From positions 64,001 through 90,158 of the IMG/VR virus record IMGVR_UViG_3300050821_006121: a stretch of 26,158 nucleotides of DNA; one strand, given 5' to 3'. The DNA is from a virus. Under the pieces are notes generated by a model. The model did no database searches and had not been told where the DNA came from. It saw only the letters and a list, made by a program, of their open reading frames with translations. Both the position numbers and the translations under genes were made by a program. Below, piece by piece: positions 6,437 to 13,448 of this stretch; positions within the stretch are counted from its first letter, which is position 1; each line of letters begins with the position of its first letter.

Positions 6437-6465
6437 TTTACTACCCCCCGGTTAGGGGGTAGAGT
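6437..6465 (+). promoter_or_regulatory. Promoter-like element (TTTACT-N17-TAGAGT)
   Basis: TTTACT (6437-6442), 17-nt spacer, TAGAGT (6460-6465), with GGGGG before the -10. The spacer and -10 contain an eight-base inverted repeat (CTACCCCC/GGGGGTAG, 6441-6462), which could act as an operator, as a terminator stem for the gene ending at 6427, or as part of a structured RNA. Spacing and words match the other elements of the window. Confidence 0.5.
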
Positions 6466-6755
6466 ACCAATACCGAAAGTGTGGCGGCGTGGGAAGCAGA
6501 CACGCGCACTAACGCCAACAGTGTAAGAGTCATTGTGCCAGGGATTGCTAGAGGTTCGTTGGTGATCTCTCGAAGCGACACGATCTGTGCATCGACTTGG
6601 TCGGAGTAGCGCCCGACCCATATGAGTAGGTTCTACGATCGGCCGCCCCCTAAAGAAGGTCGGCCCAACTAGCGCGGCGGGTTCTGACGGCCATTGCCGT
6701 TACCTTGAGATAGGAGCCCCGAAAGTCGCCTGTATCCTTAGTTGGCGGGCCGCGC
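6466..6755 (+). other. Untranslated structured region with group I-like core motifs
   Basis: No convincing gene lies between 6428 and the start at 6756/6774. The region has several hairpins (GGCG with CGCC, GCGTG with CACGC, GGTCGG with CCGACC, GGCCG with CGGCC, ACGGC with GCCGT). It contains ACCAATACCGAA, close to the ACAATACCGAA core string of the capsid introns; GTGTAAGAGTC, like their GTGTAACGAGCA before P7; and a later GACTT able to pair with GAGTC, directly followed by a hairpin in the P9 position. It may be a sixth or degraded intron, or a long leader of the next gene. No exon junction could be identified. Confidence 0.4.
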
Positions 6756-6773
6756 ATGTTTTTTGAGAAGCAG

Positions 6774-7226
6774 ATGGCTGAGATTAGACCGATCACGTTC
6801 AAAGCCGCCTGCGCTTTTGTGGCAAAGCTACACCGTCACAACAAGCCACCACGCGGTCACAAGTTCAGCATCGCGCTGTATGAAGGTACTGATCTGGTCG
6901 GCGTCGCAATGGCGGGAAGACCTATTGCCCGACACTTTGATGATGGACTGACGATTGAGATAAATCGGACCTGTACAGACGGCACGAAAAATGCTAACTC
7001 TATGCTCTACGGCGCCTGTCGCCGAGCAGCCTACGCAATGGGTTATCGTCGGTGCATCACATACACGCAGGCTGACGAAAGCGGTGCTTCGCTACATGCC
7101 TCAGGGTTCTTGAAGGTAAAGGAACTTCCCGCAAGGGGCGCGTGGCCAAGCACAGAGAAGGTGAAACGAGACCCAGTGGGGTTTGGTGGAGTTCCGCGAG
7201 TACTTTGGGAGACGCTTAGACCATGA
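6774..7226 (+). CDS. XF1762-type GNAT-fold acetyltransferase-like protein
   Basis: The 150-residue product matches the conserved pattern of the XF1762 family found in phages and plasmids: AFVAKLHRHNKPPRGHKF, then LVGVAMAGRPIARHFDDG, CTDGTKNANSMLYGACRRAA and ITYTQADESGASLHASGF. The fold is that of GNAT acetyltransferases, with the acceptor unknown. Start choice: ATG 6774 has a GAGAAG ribosome site, while ATG 6756 (six residues longer) has none. The gene lies behind the long structured leader and the promoter-like element at 6437. Confidence 0.82.
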   Translation: MAEIRPITFKAACAFVAKLHRHNKPPRGHKFSIALYEGTDLVGVAMAGRPIARHFDDGLTIEINRTCTDGTKNANSMLYGACRRAAYAMGYRRCITYTQADESGASLHASGFLKVKELPARGAWPSTEKVKRDPVGFGGVPRVLWETLRP

Positions 7227-7327
7227 AAGACCTAATTGCGCTATTGCTTCTAGTCGTGTTCTGTGGTCCGGGGCTTTGGATCGTTATTAGGGGATACCGC
7301 AATCCTCAATCATACTGGTACGACTAG
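7223..7327 (+). CDS. Small membrane protein (34 aa)
   Basis: The ATG overlaps the previous stop (ATGA). It encodes MKDLIALLLLVVFCGPGLW, one membrane helix, and a short polar tail ending YRNPQSYWYD. The next gene starts 3 nt after its stop, so it is embedded in a translationally coupled run. Function unknown; the cysteine after the helix is not in a clear lipobox. Confidence 0.6.
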   Translation: MKDLIALLLLVVFCGPGLWIVIRGYRNPQSYWYD

Positions 7328-7330
7328 ACC

Positions 7331-8047
7331 ATGGCCGAGAAACTAGCCCTCCCGTCAGTGACCCTGGTGGCCATCGACACGGCCTGCCACGAGCTGACGG
7401 CCATGGCCCTCAACGAGTGCATCGACAAGGCCGACTTCGGCGACGTGCTGGTGCTCTCCGACAGGCACCTGGGAGTGCCGGAGGCCAGGAACCACCTCGT
7501 CGACCCGTTCGCCGGTGCCGAGGCCGCCACGAGGGCCATGTGGTACGCCCTCCCGCCGCTCCTGACCACCGACCACTTCATGGTGGTCCACTGGGACTCC
7601 TGGATCGTCAACGTCAACAGGTGGGACCGCGACTTTCTGGCCTACGACTACGTCGGCGCCCCCTGGTGGTACGGCGAAGACAGGAATGTAGGCAACGGCG
7701 GGTTCAGCATCCGCTCCACGAGGCTGGCGACCTACATGGCCGGGAGCAGCCTCCCGTTCGCGCATCCCGAGGACGACGCGCTGTGCCGCAGGTACAGGTC
7801 GCGCCTTGAGGTCGCCGGGTTCACGTGGGCGCCCGTGGAGCTGGCCCACAGGTTCAGCTTCGAGCGCACCGTGGCCTGCCCGATCAAGGACATCTTCGGC
7901 TTCCACGGCATGTTCAACTGGCCCCATGTTCTGACGCCCGAGCAGATAGAAGAGCGCGTCGCCAAGGCCCCCGACTACGTGCTGAGGCACGTCCACTACG
8001 ACCAGATGAGGATGGTCCAGGCCCAGATGAGAGAGCAGACGGCATGA
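7331..8047 (+). CDS. DUF5672-type glycosyltransferase
   Basis: 238 residues. The DUF5672 signature is well preserved: VVHWDSWIVN (the usual QWDGY-like acidic site, about residues 83-92), FLAYDYVGAPWWY, NVGNGGFSIRS, HPEDDALC, ELAHRFSFE and FGFHGMFNW. The family is predicted to be GT-A fold glycosyltransferases acting on surface or capsule sugars; the substrate is unknown. The codon use is very GC-rich, unlike the small genes beside it. It starts the run of sugar-related genes that ends at 16321. Confidence 0.82.
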   Translation: MAEKLALPSVTLVAIDTACHELTAMALNECIDKADFGDVLVLSDRHLGVPEARNHLVDPFAGAEAATRAMWYALPPLLTTDHFMVVHWDSWIVNVNRWDRDFLAYDYVGAPWWYGEDRNVGNGGFSIRSTRLATYMAGSSLPFAHPEDDALCRRYRSRLEVAGFTWAPVELAHRFSFERTVACPIKDIFGFHGMFNWPHVLTPEQIEERVAKAPDYVLRHVHYDQMRMVQAQMREQTA

Positions 8048-8310
8048 CTGAAGATTATCTTAAACTCGTCATCGACGTCATTCTAGAGCATCCTGGACCG
8101 TGGAAGCAGCAGGATGGCTATGGCGACAATGGCGGCAAGTTTACGAGCATAACTGATCGCAACCACAACGACGTGTTCGACGGAGAATGCAGCCATTTGT
8201 CAGAATCAGTGTTCAATTTGCTCTTAAATTTTCCCGAGTTGGCCGCCGAAATTCTGCACGATAATTCCACACCGGCGCCTCCGCTCAACGACAGCCGGCG
8301 TCTGCGATGA
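8044..8310 (+). CDS. Hypothetical protein (88 aa)
   Basis: ATGA overlap with the preceding glycosyltransferase and ATGA overlap with the following methyltransferase. The product is acidic (MTEDYLKLVIDVILEHPGPW ... FPELAAEILHDN) with an N-terminal helix and no recognised domain. It has lower GC than either neighbour, so it may be a separate acquisition fitted into the operon. Confidence 0.68.
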   Translation: MTEDYLKLVIDVILEHPGPWKQQDGYGDNGGKFTSITDRNHNDVFDGECSHLSESVFNLLLNFPELAAEILHDNSTPAPPLNDSRRLR

Positions 8311-9551
8311 CCGACTACCACAGACGAACAACGTGCCGCGCCTGCGGGTCCGGCGACCTCGTCGAGGTCCTCGACATGGGCGAGATGCCGCTGGCCAACG
8401 CCTTCATCGAGCCCGAGAACGCCGCCGACGAGAAGCAATATCCGTTAACGCTGGCGTTCTGCAGGGCCTGCTCGCTCCTCCAGACCCCCGACGTGGTCGA
8501 CCCGGCAATACTGTTCGGCGATTACCCCTACGCGACCGGGGCGAGCGCGCCGCTGGTCGAGCACTTTCGCAAGTATGTACACGATGCAATCGACCCACTG
8601 ATAACTGGGGGTGACTTAGTCGTCGATATTGGTGGAAATGACGGTACACTGCTGAATTTTGTGAAAGGCAGTCAATCTCCGAACGAGAGTCCACGCGTAC
8701 TCAACATCGACCCCGCCGCGCCGGCTCTTGACTCAATCCTGAGCGTCACGCTGCCATTCTCCGCTGCCACGTCCAGGCGCGTGGTCGACCGGTTCGGCCA
8801 AGCCAAGGTGGTGACCGCCAACAACGTCCTGGCCCACGTCGATGATTTGCTCGACTTCCTCAAAGGCGTCCGCCACCTCCTGGCCGACGACGGCACGTTC
8901 ATCTTCGAGACCCACTGGGTCAAGGACCTGATCGACCGGACCGGCTACGACCAGGTATACCACGAGCACCTGTGCTACTTTTCAATGCACTCGCTTGCGC
9001 AGTTGTTCGGTCACGCCGGCCTTCGCGCCTATGACGTTAAAATCGTCAAGAACCACGGCGAGTCGCTGAGAGTTTTCGCGTCAAAATCCGACCACTGCGG
9101 TCACAGTCGTCCGACACGCAGAGACACTGTGGCTGATTGCCTGATCTATGAAAAAGCAGCAGCCTTGGATAAAGAGCAAACCTACCTTGACTTTGTCACC
9201 CGAGCCCAGGCCCACCGCGAGCTGCTGCGCGACCTCGTATACGACCTGGTCGACGGCGGCGCGCGGGTCATAGGGTACGGCGCCCCCGCCAAGGGCACCA
9301 CGCTCCTCAACTACTGCGGCATAGGCTCGGACCTGGACTTCGTGGTCGACGGCTCCCCGTCGAAGCAGGACAAGATGGTCCCGGGCGTCCACGTCCCGAT
9401 AGTCAGCCCGGATGAATTGAAAACGGACTCGCCCAACTACGCGCTTCTGCTGTCCTGGAACTACGCCGACCACATATTGGCCAAGGAGCAAGATCTCCGC
9501 GCCCGCGGCACCAAGTTCATCGTGCCGTTTCCGGAGATCCGAATAGTATGA
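8307..9551 (+). CDS. Sugar-type SAM-dependent methyltransferase with zinc-binding N-terminus
   Basis: 414 residues with three parts: a four-cysteine zinc module (C10, C13, C52, C55), a class I methyltransferase domain with SAM motif LVVDIGGNDGTLL (about 104-116), and a C-terminal domain starting near residue 300 (VIGYGAPAKGTTLLNY). This is the layout of the Methyltransf_13/Methyltransf_14 family, which includes sugar C-3 methyltransferases acting on dTDP-4-keto-6-deoxy sugars. An RmlB-like dehydratase downstream could supply such a substrate. Base composition is patchy: about 8560-8700 and 9020-9190 are less GC-rich, suggesting recombination inside the gene. Confidence 0.87.
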   Translation: MTDYHRRTTCRACGSGDLVEVLDMGEMPLANAFIEPENAADEKQYPLTLAFCRACSLLQTPDVVDPAILFGDYPYATGASAPLVEHFRKYVHDAIDPLITGGDLVVDIGGNDGTLLNFVKGSQSPNESPRVLNIDPAAPALDSILSVTLPFSAATSRRVVDRFGQAKVVTANNVLAHVDDLLDFLKGVRHLLADDGTFIFETHWVKDLIDRTGYDQVYHEHLCYFSMHSLAQLFGHAGLRAYDVKIVKNHGESLRVFASKSDHCGHSRPTRRDTVADCLIYEKAAALDKEQTYLDFVTRAQAHRELLRDLVYDLVDGGARVIGYGAPAKGTTLLNYCGIGSDLDFVVDGSPSKQDKMVPGVHVPIVSPDELKTDSPNYALLLSWNYADHILAKEQDLRARGTKFIVPFPEIRIV

Positions 9552-9670
9552 GCCTAGACGATAAAATAAAAGCCGCGCACCATGAGTGGAGACAAAATTC
9601 TGGACGCCGCAAGAAACGCGCGTGGCGTCTGTATCGATCGCTCTTGGCAGACAAGGCGAGGACCACGTGA
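9548..9670 (+). CDS. Small basic hypothetical protein (40 aa)
   Basis: ATGA overlap with the methyltransferase stop and GTGA overlap with the start of the next glycosyltransferase. It encodes MSLDDKIKAAHHEWRQNSGR followed by a lysine/arginine-rich stretch (RKKRAWRLYRSLLADKARTT). Perfect coupling on both sides argues that it is real and fixes the start of the next gene. Function unknown. Confidence 0.6.
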   Translation: MSLDDKIKAAHHEWRQNSGRRKKRAWRLYRSLLADKARTT

Positions 9671-10599
9671 GAGTCTTGGTCACCCGCCGCGACTCGTTCG
9701 GCGACGTCCTCTGCACGACCCCCGTCATTCGCCGCCTGAGGAAAGAACTAGGCCCCGGCGCCACGATCAACGTCCACACCTTCTACCCCTACGTCTTCTC
9801 CGGCAACGACGACGTCGACCTGGCCTCCAACGGCAACGACATGCACGTCCGCTGGGGCGATCCCAGGATCCACACCGGCCCGGCGACCCCCGGCAGCATG
9901 CTCGACCTGAGCGGCAACTACGACCGCGTGATCGACCTCAACCTCGCCTTCGAGAAGCGCTTCCGCAAGGTCCAGGCCGTGGACGCCTACATGGAGGAGG
10001 TGTTCGGCGACCGCGGCCCGGACGCCGACAAGGGCGTGGTGCTGGCATCTGTGCCGGTACCAAATCTCGACATGGAACTAGGCGGCGCGATAATAATGCA
10101 CCCGGCCAGGAGCGAGCGGCTCCGCACGCTGCCCAAGGCGTTCTGGCAGCAGTTGGTCGACGAGCTGGTCCTGCGCGGAAAATTGATCATCACCGTGGGC
10201 ACCAGCCAGGACTACGACCTCAACAACGTCCACCGCGACACCAGGAACCACCTCAACCCCCAGCAGCAGGCCGCGCTGATCCGAGCAGCAGCCTGCCTGG
10301 TGGCCTCCGAGTCCGGCATCCTAGGCGGCATCCTCCCGGCAACCGACACCCCCGCCGTGGGCCTGCTGACCATGAGCCTGCCGGAAACTTGTGGACCCTA
10401 CAGACTTGGCGGCCTGTGCAAGAGATTTTACCCTGTACTCGCCAAGGTGGATTGTGTAGGGTGCTCGCTGCGCTACGATCACGTGATCACGGCGCACGGG
10501 TGCCTTGAGAATCGAGACTATGCTTGCGTCAACACGTTCGACCCTGTAGAGGTGGCGGACAAGGTGATCGAGGCAGCGGAGACTGGGAGAGATGAATGA
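9667..10599 (+). CDS. GT9-like (heptosyltransferase-type) glycosyltransferase
   Basis: 310 residues from the GTG at 9667. The N-terminus VRVLVTRRDSFGDVLCTTPVI is the GT9 signature (compare R-x-x-x-GD at the N-terminus of heptosyltransferases). The C-terminal half has IIMHPARSERLRTLP, an ALIRAAACLVASESG stretch in the position of the donor-binding motif, and a cysteine cluster (VDCVGCSLRYDH). The family transfers sugars from nucleotide donors to lipid A core or other acceptors. An upstream ATG at 9586 is in frame but would overlap the whole 40-aa gene before it; the GTGA junction is preferred. Confidence 0.8.
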   Translation: MRVLVTRRDSFGDVLCTTPVIRRLRKELGPGATINVHTFYPYVFSGNDDVDLASNGNDMHVRWGDPRIHTGPATPGSMLDLSGNYDRVIDLNLAFEKRFRKVQAVDAYMEEVFGDRGPDADKGVVLASVPVPNLDMELGGAIIMHPARSERLRTLPKAFWQQLVDELVLRGKLIITVGTSQDYDLNNVHRDTRNHLNPQQQAALIRAAACLVASESGILGGILPATDTPAVGLLTMSLPETCGPYRLGGLCKRFYPVLAKVDCVGCSLRYDHVITAHGCLENRDYACVNTFDPVEVADKVIEAAETGRDE

Positions 10600-10700
10600 A
10601 CACCGATATGGTTTATGTTTTTGTCGCTGGCTGGTCTGTTGGTATCATGACAGCTTTCATTGTGCAGATGGCATGTACCCCTAGATGGTTTTCAAAATAG
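10596..10700 (+). CDS. Small membrane protein (34 aa)
   Basis: ATGA overlap with the glycosyltransferase stop. It encodes MNTDMVYVFVAGWSVGIMTA and continues the hydrophobic helix to FIVQMAC, followed by TPRWFSK. One membrane span with a basic end is predicted. Same design as the peptides at 742 and 7223, with no sequence similarity between them. Confidence 0.55.
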   Translation: MNTDMVYVFVAGWSVGIMTAFIVQMACTPRWFSK

Positions 10701-10757
10701 CAGATGTCATGGTGGAGGCGGCCAGCGTGGGCCGGCAGGACAAAGAATGAGGCGGCA

Positions 10758-10955
10758 ATGCCCATCGACGACGGACGGCTCATCGGGGACCCGCCGAACC
10801 CCTACGGCCCGGTCGGGTCGTTCGGGGGCGTGGCCGTGTACGCCAACCCCGACCTGCCCCACGGTCACGTCGAGCTGCGCGACCGCTACGGCGTGGTCAT
10901 AGGCACGATCAGGAACGTCGGGTCGGTTATGGTGCACGGAGACAAGAAGGAGTAG
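10758..10955 (+). CDS. Hypothetical protein (65 aa)
   Basis: The product MPIDDGRLIGDPPNPYGPVG then continues with VAVYANPDLPHGHVELRDRY and GVVIGTIRNVGSVMVHG, a small beta-rich protein. ATG 10758 has a GAGG site 5 nt upstream and begins the GC-rich coding region; an in-frame ATG at 10704 would add 18 residues (MSWWRRPAWAGR...) without a ribosome site but close to the previous stop. No family recognised. Confidence 0.6.
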   Translation: MPIDDGRLIGDPPNPYGPVGSFGGVAVYANPDLPHGHVELRDRYGVVIGTIRNVGSVMVHGDKKE

Positions 10956-10958
10956 ACC

Positions 10959-11144
10959 ATGAGTTCCTTACCATTTTACGGTGAAATGTCAAATAAGATA
11001 CGATCAAAGGCAAGACGTGTTCTTTACCGAGAACTAGGTATGCATCTGGATCAAACAAACGCGGACGCTTTGATAGAACAAGTCTGGAACGCACTTGTCG
11101 GACATGACGAGATTAGACCTTCCGAAAACAAAAAGCGCAAATAG
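10959..11144 (+). CDS. Hypothetical basic protein (61 aa)
   Basis: Starts 3 nt after the previous stop. The sequence is helical and basic (SNKIRSKARRVLYRELGMHL ... EIRPSENKKRK) and more AT-rich than its neighbours. It ends one base before the start of the following SDR gene. No domain recognised. Confidence 0.6.
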   Translation: MSSLPFYGEMSNKIRSKARRVLYRELGMHLDQTNADALIEQVWNALVGHDEIRPSENKKRK

Positions 11145-11145
11145 A

Positions 11146-12006
11146 ATGCGAGTGCTGGTCACCGGAGCAGCGGGCTTCGTCGGCGGTCACGTCGCCTCAC
11201 ATCTGGCATCACTGGGCCACGACATAGTAGGAACGTATCACAACGCGTTCAAAGAGATTCCCGGCATCGATATGCGTCACAGCGCAGTGATGGCCGACGG
11301 GCCGTTCGAGACTGTAGTGCACTGCGCGGCGACTCACCCTGTATCGGGGGCGAGTCTGGAAAAGACCATACGGGACAACGTTCCGCCGATGCTGCACCTG
11401 ATGGAAGCGGCACGCTACTGGAAAACCAAGGCCTTCGTCCTCCTCTCCTCGATCTCGGTCCACGGCAAGGTGTCCGAGCCCGTGCTCAACGAGCACACGC
11501 CGAGGACCAACCCCGACGCCTACGGGTCGACCAAGTACCTGTGCGAGTGCGCGCTGATGGAGCAGCCGTTCGCGAGCCTCTCCCTCCGGTTGCCGGGGGT
11601 GATCGGCCCCGGCGCGCACCTGCGAAACTGGCTCCCCGGCGTGGCGGCCAAGCTGCTCCGGGGCGACACCATCAACGCCTACGGCCTCGACGGGTTCTTT
11701 AATAACGCGGTCCATGTCGCGGACGTGGCCGCGTTTATCGGCCATGTCCTGCCTACATTGACCGAAGCTAAAGGCCACGACGCCGTGGTCCTCGGAGCTG
11801 GCGGGGTCATAACGGTTCGAGAGGCGATAGAGCGCCTGGCGAAATCCATGGGCAACATGACCATCAACTGGTCGTCGGTGACCATGGACAAGCGGCCGTT
11901 TACCCTGTCCTCCGAGCGTGCTATACAGAGGTGGCGCTACGACCCGATGGAGGTCGGCGCAATGATCGACCGCTACGGCCAGGAGTTCATGAGGGACAAT
12001 GGGTAG
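11146..12006 (+). CDS. NAD(P)-dependent sugar epimerase/reductase (extended SDR)
   Basis: 286 residues from ATG 11146, which starts exactly at MRVLVTGAAGFVGGH. Nucleotide-binding GxxGxxG at residues 7-13, catalytic Tyr126 and Lys130 in YGSTK, and the upstream serine in LLSSIS. The extended SDR fold fits a nucleotide-sugar epimerase or 4-ketoreductase (RfbD/Fcl-like role); the exact reaction cannot be read. An in-frame ATG at 11095 would overlap the previous gene and lies before the natural N-terminus. It overlaps the following methyltransferase by 8 nt. Confidence 0.85.
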   Translation: MRVLVTGAAGFVGGHVASHLASLGHDIVGTYHNAFKEIPGIDMRHSAVMADGPFETVVHCAATHPVSGASLEKTIRDNVPPMLHLMEAARYWKTKAFVLLSSISVHGKVSEPVLNEHTPRTNPDAYGSTKYLCECALMEQPFASLSLRLPGVIGPGAHLRNWLPGVAAKLLRGDTINAYGLDGFFNNAVHVADVAAFIGHVLPTLTEAKGHDAVVLGAGGVITVREAIERLAKSMGNMTINWSSVTMDKRPFTLSSERAIQRWRYDPMEVGAMIDRYGQEFMRDNG

Positions 12007-12463
12007 ACTACTACCAGCGGACAACAAATTTCACAGGGGAAATAGTGCAGATCAAAAGCATTATTGGCTGACCCCGCCTGACCTGTACGATCAACTCAAC
12101 AACGAGTTCAACTTCAACTTTGACCCGTGTCCCTATCCACTGCCCGATGGTTTTGACGGCCTGACCTGCGAATGGGGAACATCAAATTATGTCAATCCCC
12201 CGTTCGGCTCGATTGTCCATCAAGGCAAGAAGAAGGGTGCCACGGCCTGGGTCCGCAAGGCCATCGAGGAACACGCTAAAGGCAAGCGCGTGGTCCTGGT
12301 TTACCCGATCGACAAATGGGTCCTGATGCTGCTGAAGGCTATCGGGACCAAGGTTCGTAATTTGGGTGATGTTCGGTGGCTTGCAATCGAGGATAAAACC
12401 CCAGGCAACGGTACTGGCCGGCACATCGCCGCATTTATTTTGGAGCCAAAATGCTCAGACTAG
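11999..12463 (+). CDS. Phage Dam-like DNA N6-adenine methyltransferase
   Basis: 154 residues. Starts inside the end of the SDR gene. Pattern of the phage Dam family (PF05869): WLTPPDLYDQLNNEFNFNFD near residue 23, then the catalytic NPPF (66-69) in NYVNPPFG, then AWVRKAIEEHAKGKRVVLVY. The reaction is adenine-N6 methylation of DNA, typically protecting phage DNA from host nucleases. No partner restriction enzyme is visible, so it is an orphan. It interrupts the sugar gene run, so its position need not reflect function. Confidence 0.85.
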   Translation: MGRLLPADNKFHRGNSADQKHYWLTPPDLYDQLNNEFNFNFDPCPYPLPDGFDGLTCEWGTSNYVNPPFGSIVHQGKKKGATAWVRKAIEEHAKGKRVVLVYPIDKWVLMLLKAIGTKVRNLGDVRWLAIEDKTPGNGTGRHIAAFILEPKCSD

Positions 12464-12990
12464 ACCCAACCAAGTTCAAGCGCGACCTGACCGCCCACAG
12501 CGTATCGTTCTTCGCCCTGAACCAGACCGTGGCCGTGGACGATCACATGATCGACGCGCTGATCATCGAGAGCCAGGCCGCGTGCGGGCGCCCGGCCCGG
12601 ATATGCCTCCACACCATGCCCGACGCCGACTTCCACGAGATGGTCGTGCTGGAGCGCCCGGGTCACTACTTCCCGCCACACCGCCACGTGTTCAAGGCAG
12701 AGTCACTGCACGTGATCGAGGGCCGGCTGGCGGTCTTCACGTTCGACGACCGGGGCGACGTCCTGACCCAGACGGTGCTCGGCCGAGACGGCAACCTGAT
12801 CTCCCGTGTGGGTGCCAACGTCTGGCACTTCACGATGCCGCTCACCGACCCCGTGATCTACCACGAGTCCAAGCCCGGGCCGTTTCTGGGCACGCGCGAC
12901 CGCGACTTCGCCCCCTGGGCGCCGCGGCGCACGGCCCGCAACACCTGGGACGCCTACTGCGCCGACCTCGTGGCCAAGGTGGCGGCGTGA
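12451..12990 (+). CDS. WbuC-like cupin metalloprotein
   Basis: 179 residues; overlaps the Dam gene by 13 nt. The cupin metal site is visible: PPHRH (H77, H79), E84 and H87 in ESLHVIEGRLAVFTFDDRG. This arrangement matches WbuC-type cupins, which occur in O-antigen and other sugar clusters and have no settled reaction. A role in deoxysugar or surface-glycan synthesis is inferred from that association and from the RmlB-like gene nearby. Confidence 0.75.
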   Translation: MLRLDPTKFKRDLTAHSVSFFALNQTVAVDDHMIDALIIESQAACGRPARICLHTMPDADFHEMVVLERPGHYFPPHRHVFKAESLHVIEGRLAVFTFDDRGDVLTQTVLGRDGNLISRVGANVWHFTMPLTDPVIYHESKPGPFLGTRDRDFAPWAPRRTARNTWDAYCADLVAKVAA

Positions 12991-13448
12991 TGTCTTATTC
13001 AATAAGACCACTTCGTTATGATGATATTCCATATTGTGTTGCGTTGGCTAAAGATGGCTGGAATCAACGAACGGCTGGACTTGCATACAACGAATTAAAC
13101 TTTGGTCTATCATCGTGTCCTTATCGGCCTATGTTTTATGTGGCAGAAAGAGACGATCAACGTTTAGGTATGGCAGGATACGGAGCAAGTTGGGTTGATT
13201 GGGATACATTTTCATTAATGTGGGTATGTACGAGATCAAATCATCGCAAACAAGGAATTGCATCAGCACTCGTAAATCGTTGTCTTCAAGACATGAGGTT
13301 ATTTGCAAGAACAGTGATTCTTTCTACAACTGTTCCTACGTTTTATTCATATAATTGGAATTTTATCACACTTCAAAAATTACCTAGCGGCGACACGTTC
13401 ATGTCTTTAGACATCGATAATCCTGGCGTGGCTGAGAAATACATATGA
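12990..13448 (+). CDS. GNAT acetyltransferase, AT-rich insertion
   Basis: 152 residues; the ATG shares one base with the cupin stop (TGATG). The acetyl-CoA motif is SNHRKQGIASALVNRCL (about residues 88-104), preceded by a beta strand LMWV. The N-terminus SIRPLRYDDIPYCVALAKDG is typical of GNATs. Codon use is strikingly A/T-rich against the very GC-rich genes on both sides, yet it is coupled to both by overlap. It probably arrived recently from an AT-rich source. Acceptor unknown; an amino sugar is possible in this cluster. Confidence 0.85.
   Translation: MSYSIRPLRYDDIPYCVALAKDGWNQRTAGLAYNELNFGLSSCPYRPMFYVAERDDQRLGMAGYGASWVDWDTFSLMWVCTRSNHRKQGIASALVNRCLQDMRLFARTVILSTTVPTFYSYNWNFITLQKLPSGDTFMSLDIDNPGVAEKYI

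Noticed and set aside
6424-6621. Minus-strand 65-aa frame in the gap after the decoration-type gene
   Set aside because: No ribosome site, odd composition, and it covers hairpins better explained as RNA structure.
6622-6672. 15-codon + strand frame (MSRFYDRPPPKEGRPN)
   Set aside because: No ribosome site and too short to support; it overlaps a GGCCG/CGGCC hairpin.
6428-6755. tRNA or tmRNA in the long gap
   Set aside because: No T-loop GGTTCGANTCC pattern with a matching acceptor stem was found; GGTTCGTTGGT near 6553 does not fold into a cloverleaf.
10709-10750. 13-codon frame before the 65-aa gene
   Set aside because: Length and lack of a ribosome site give no support beyond chance.
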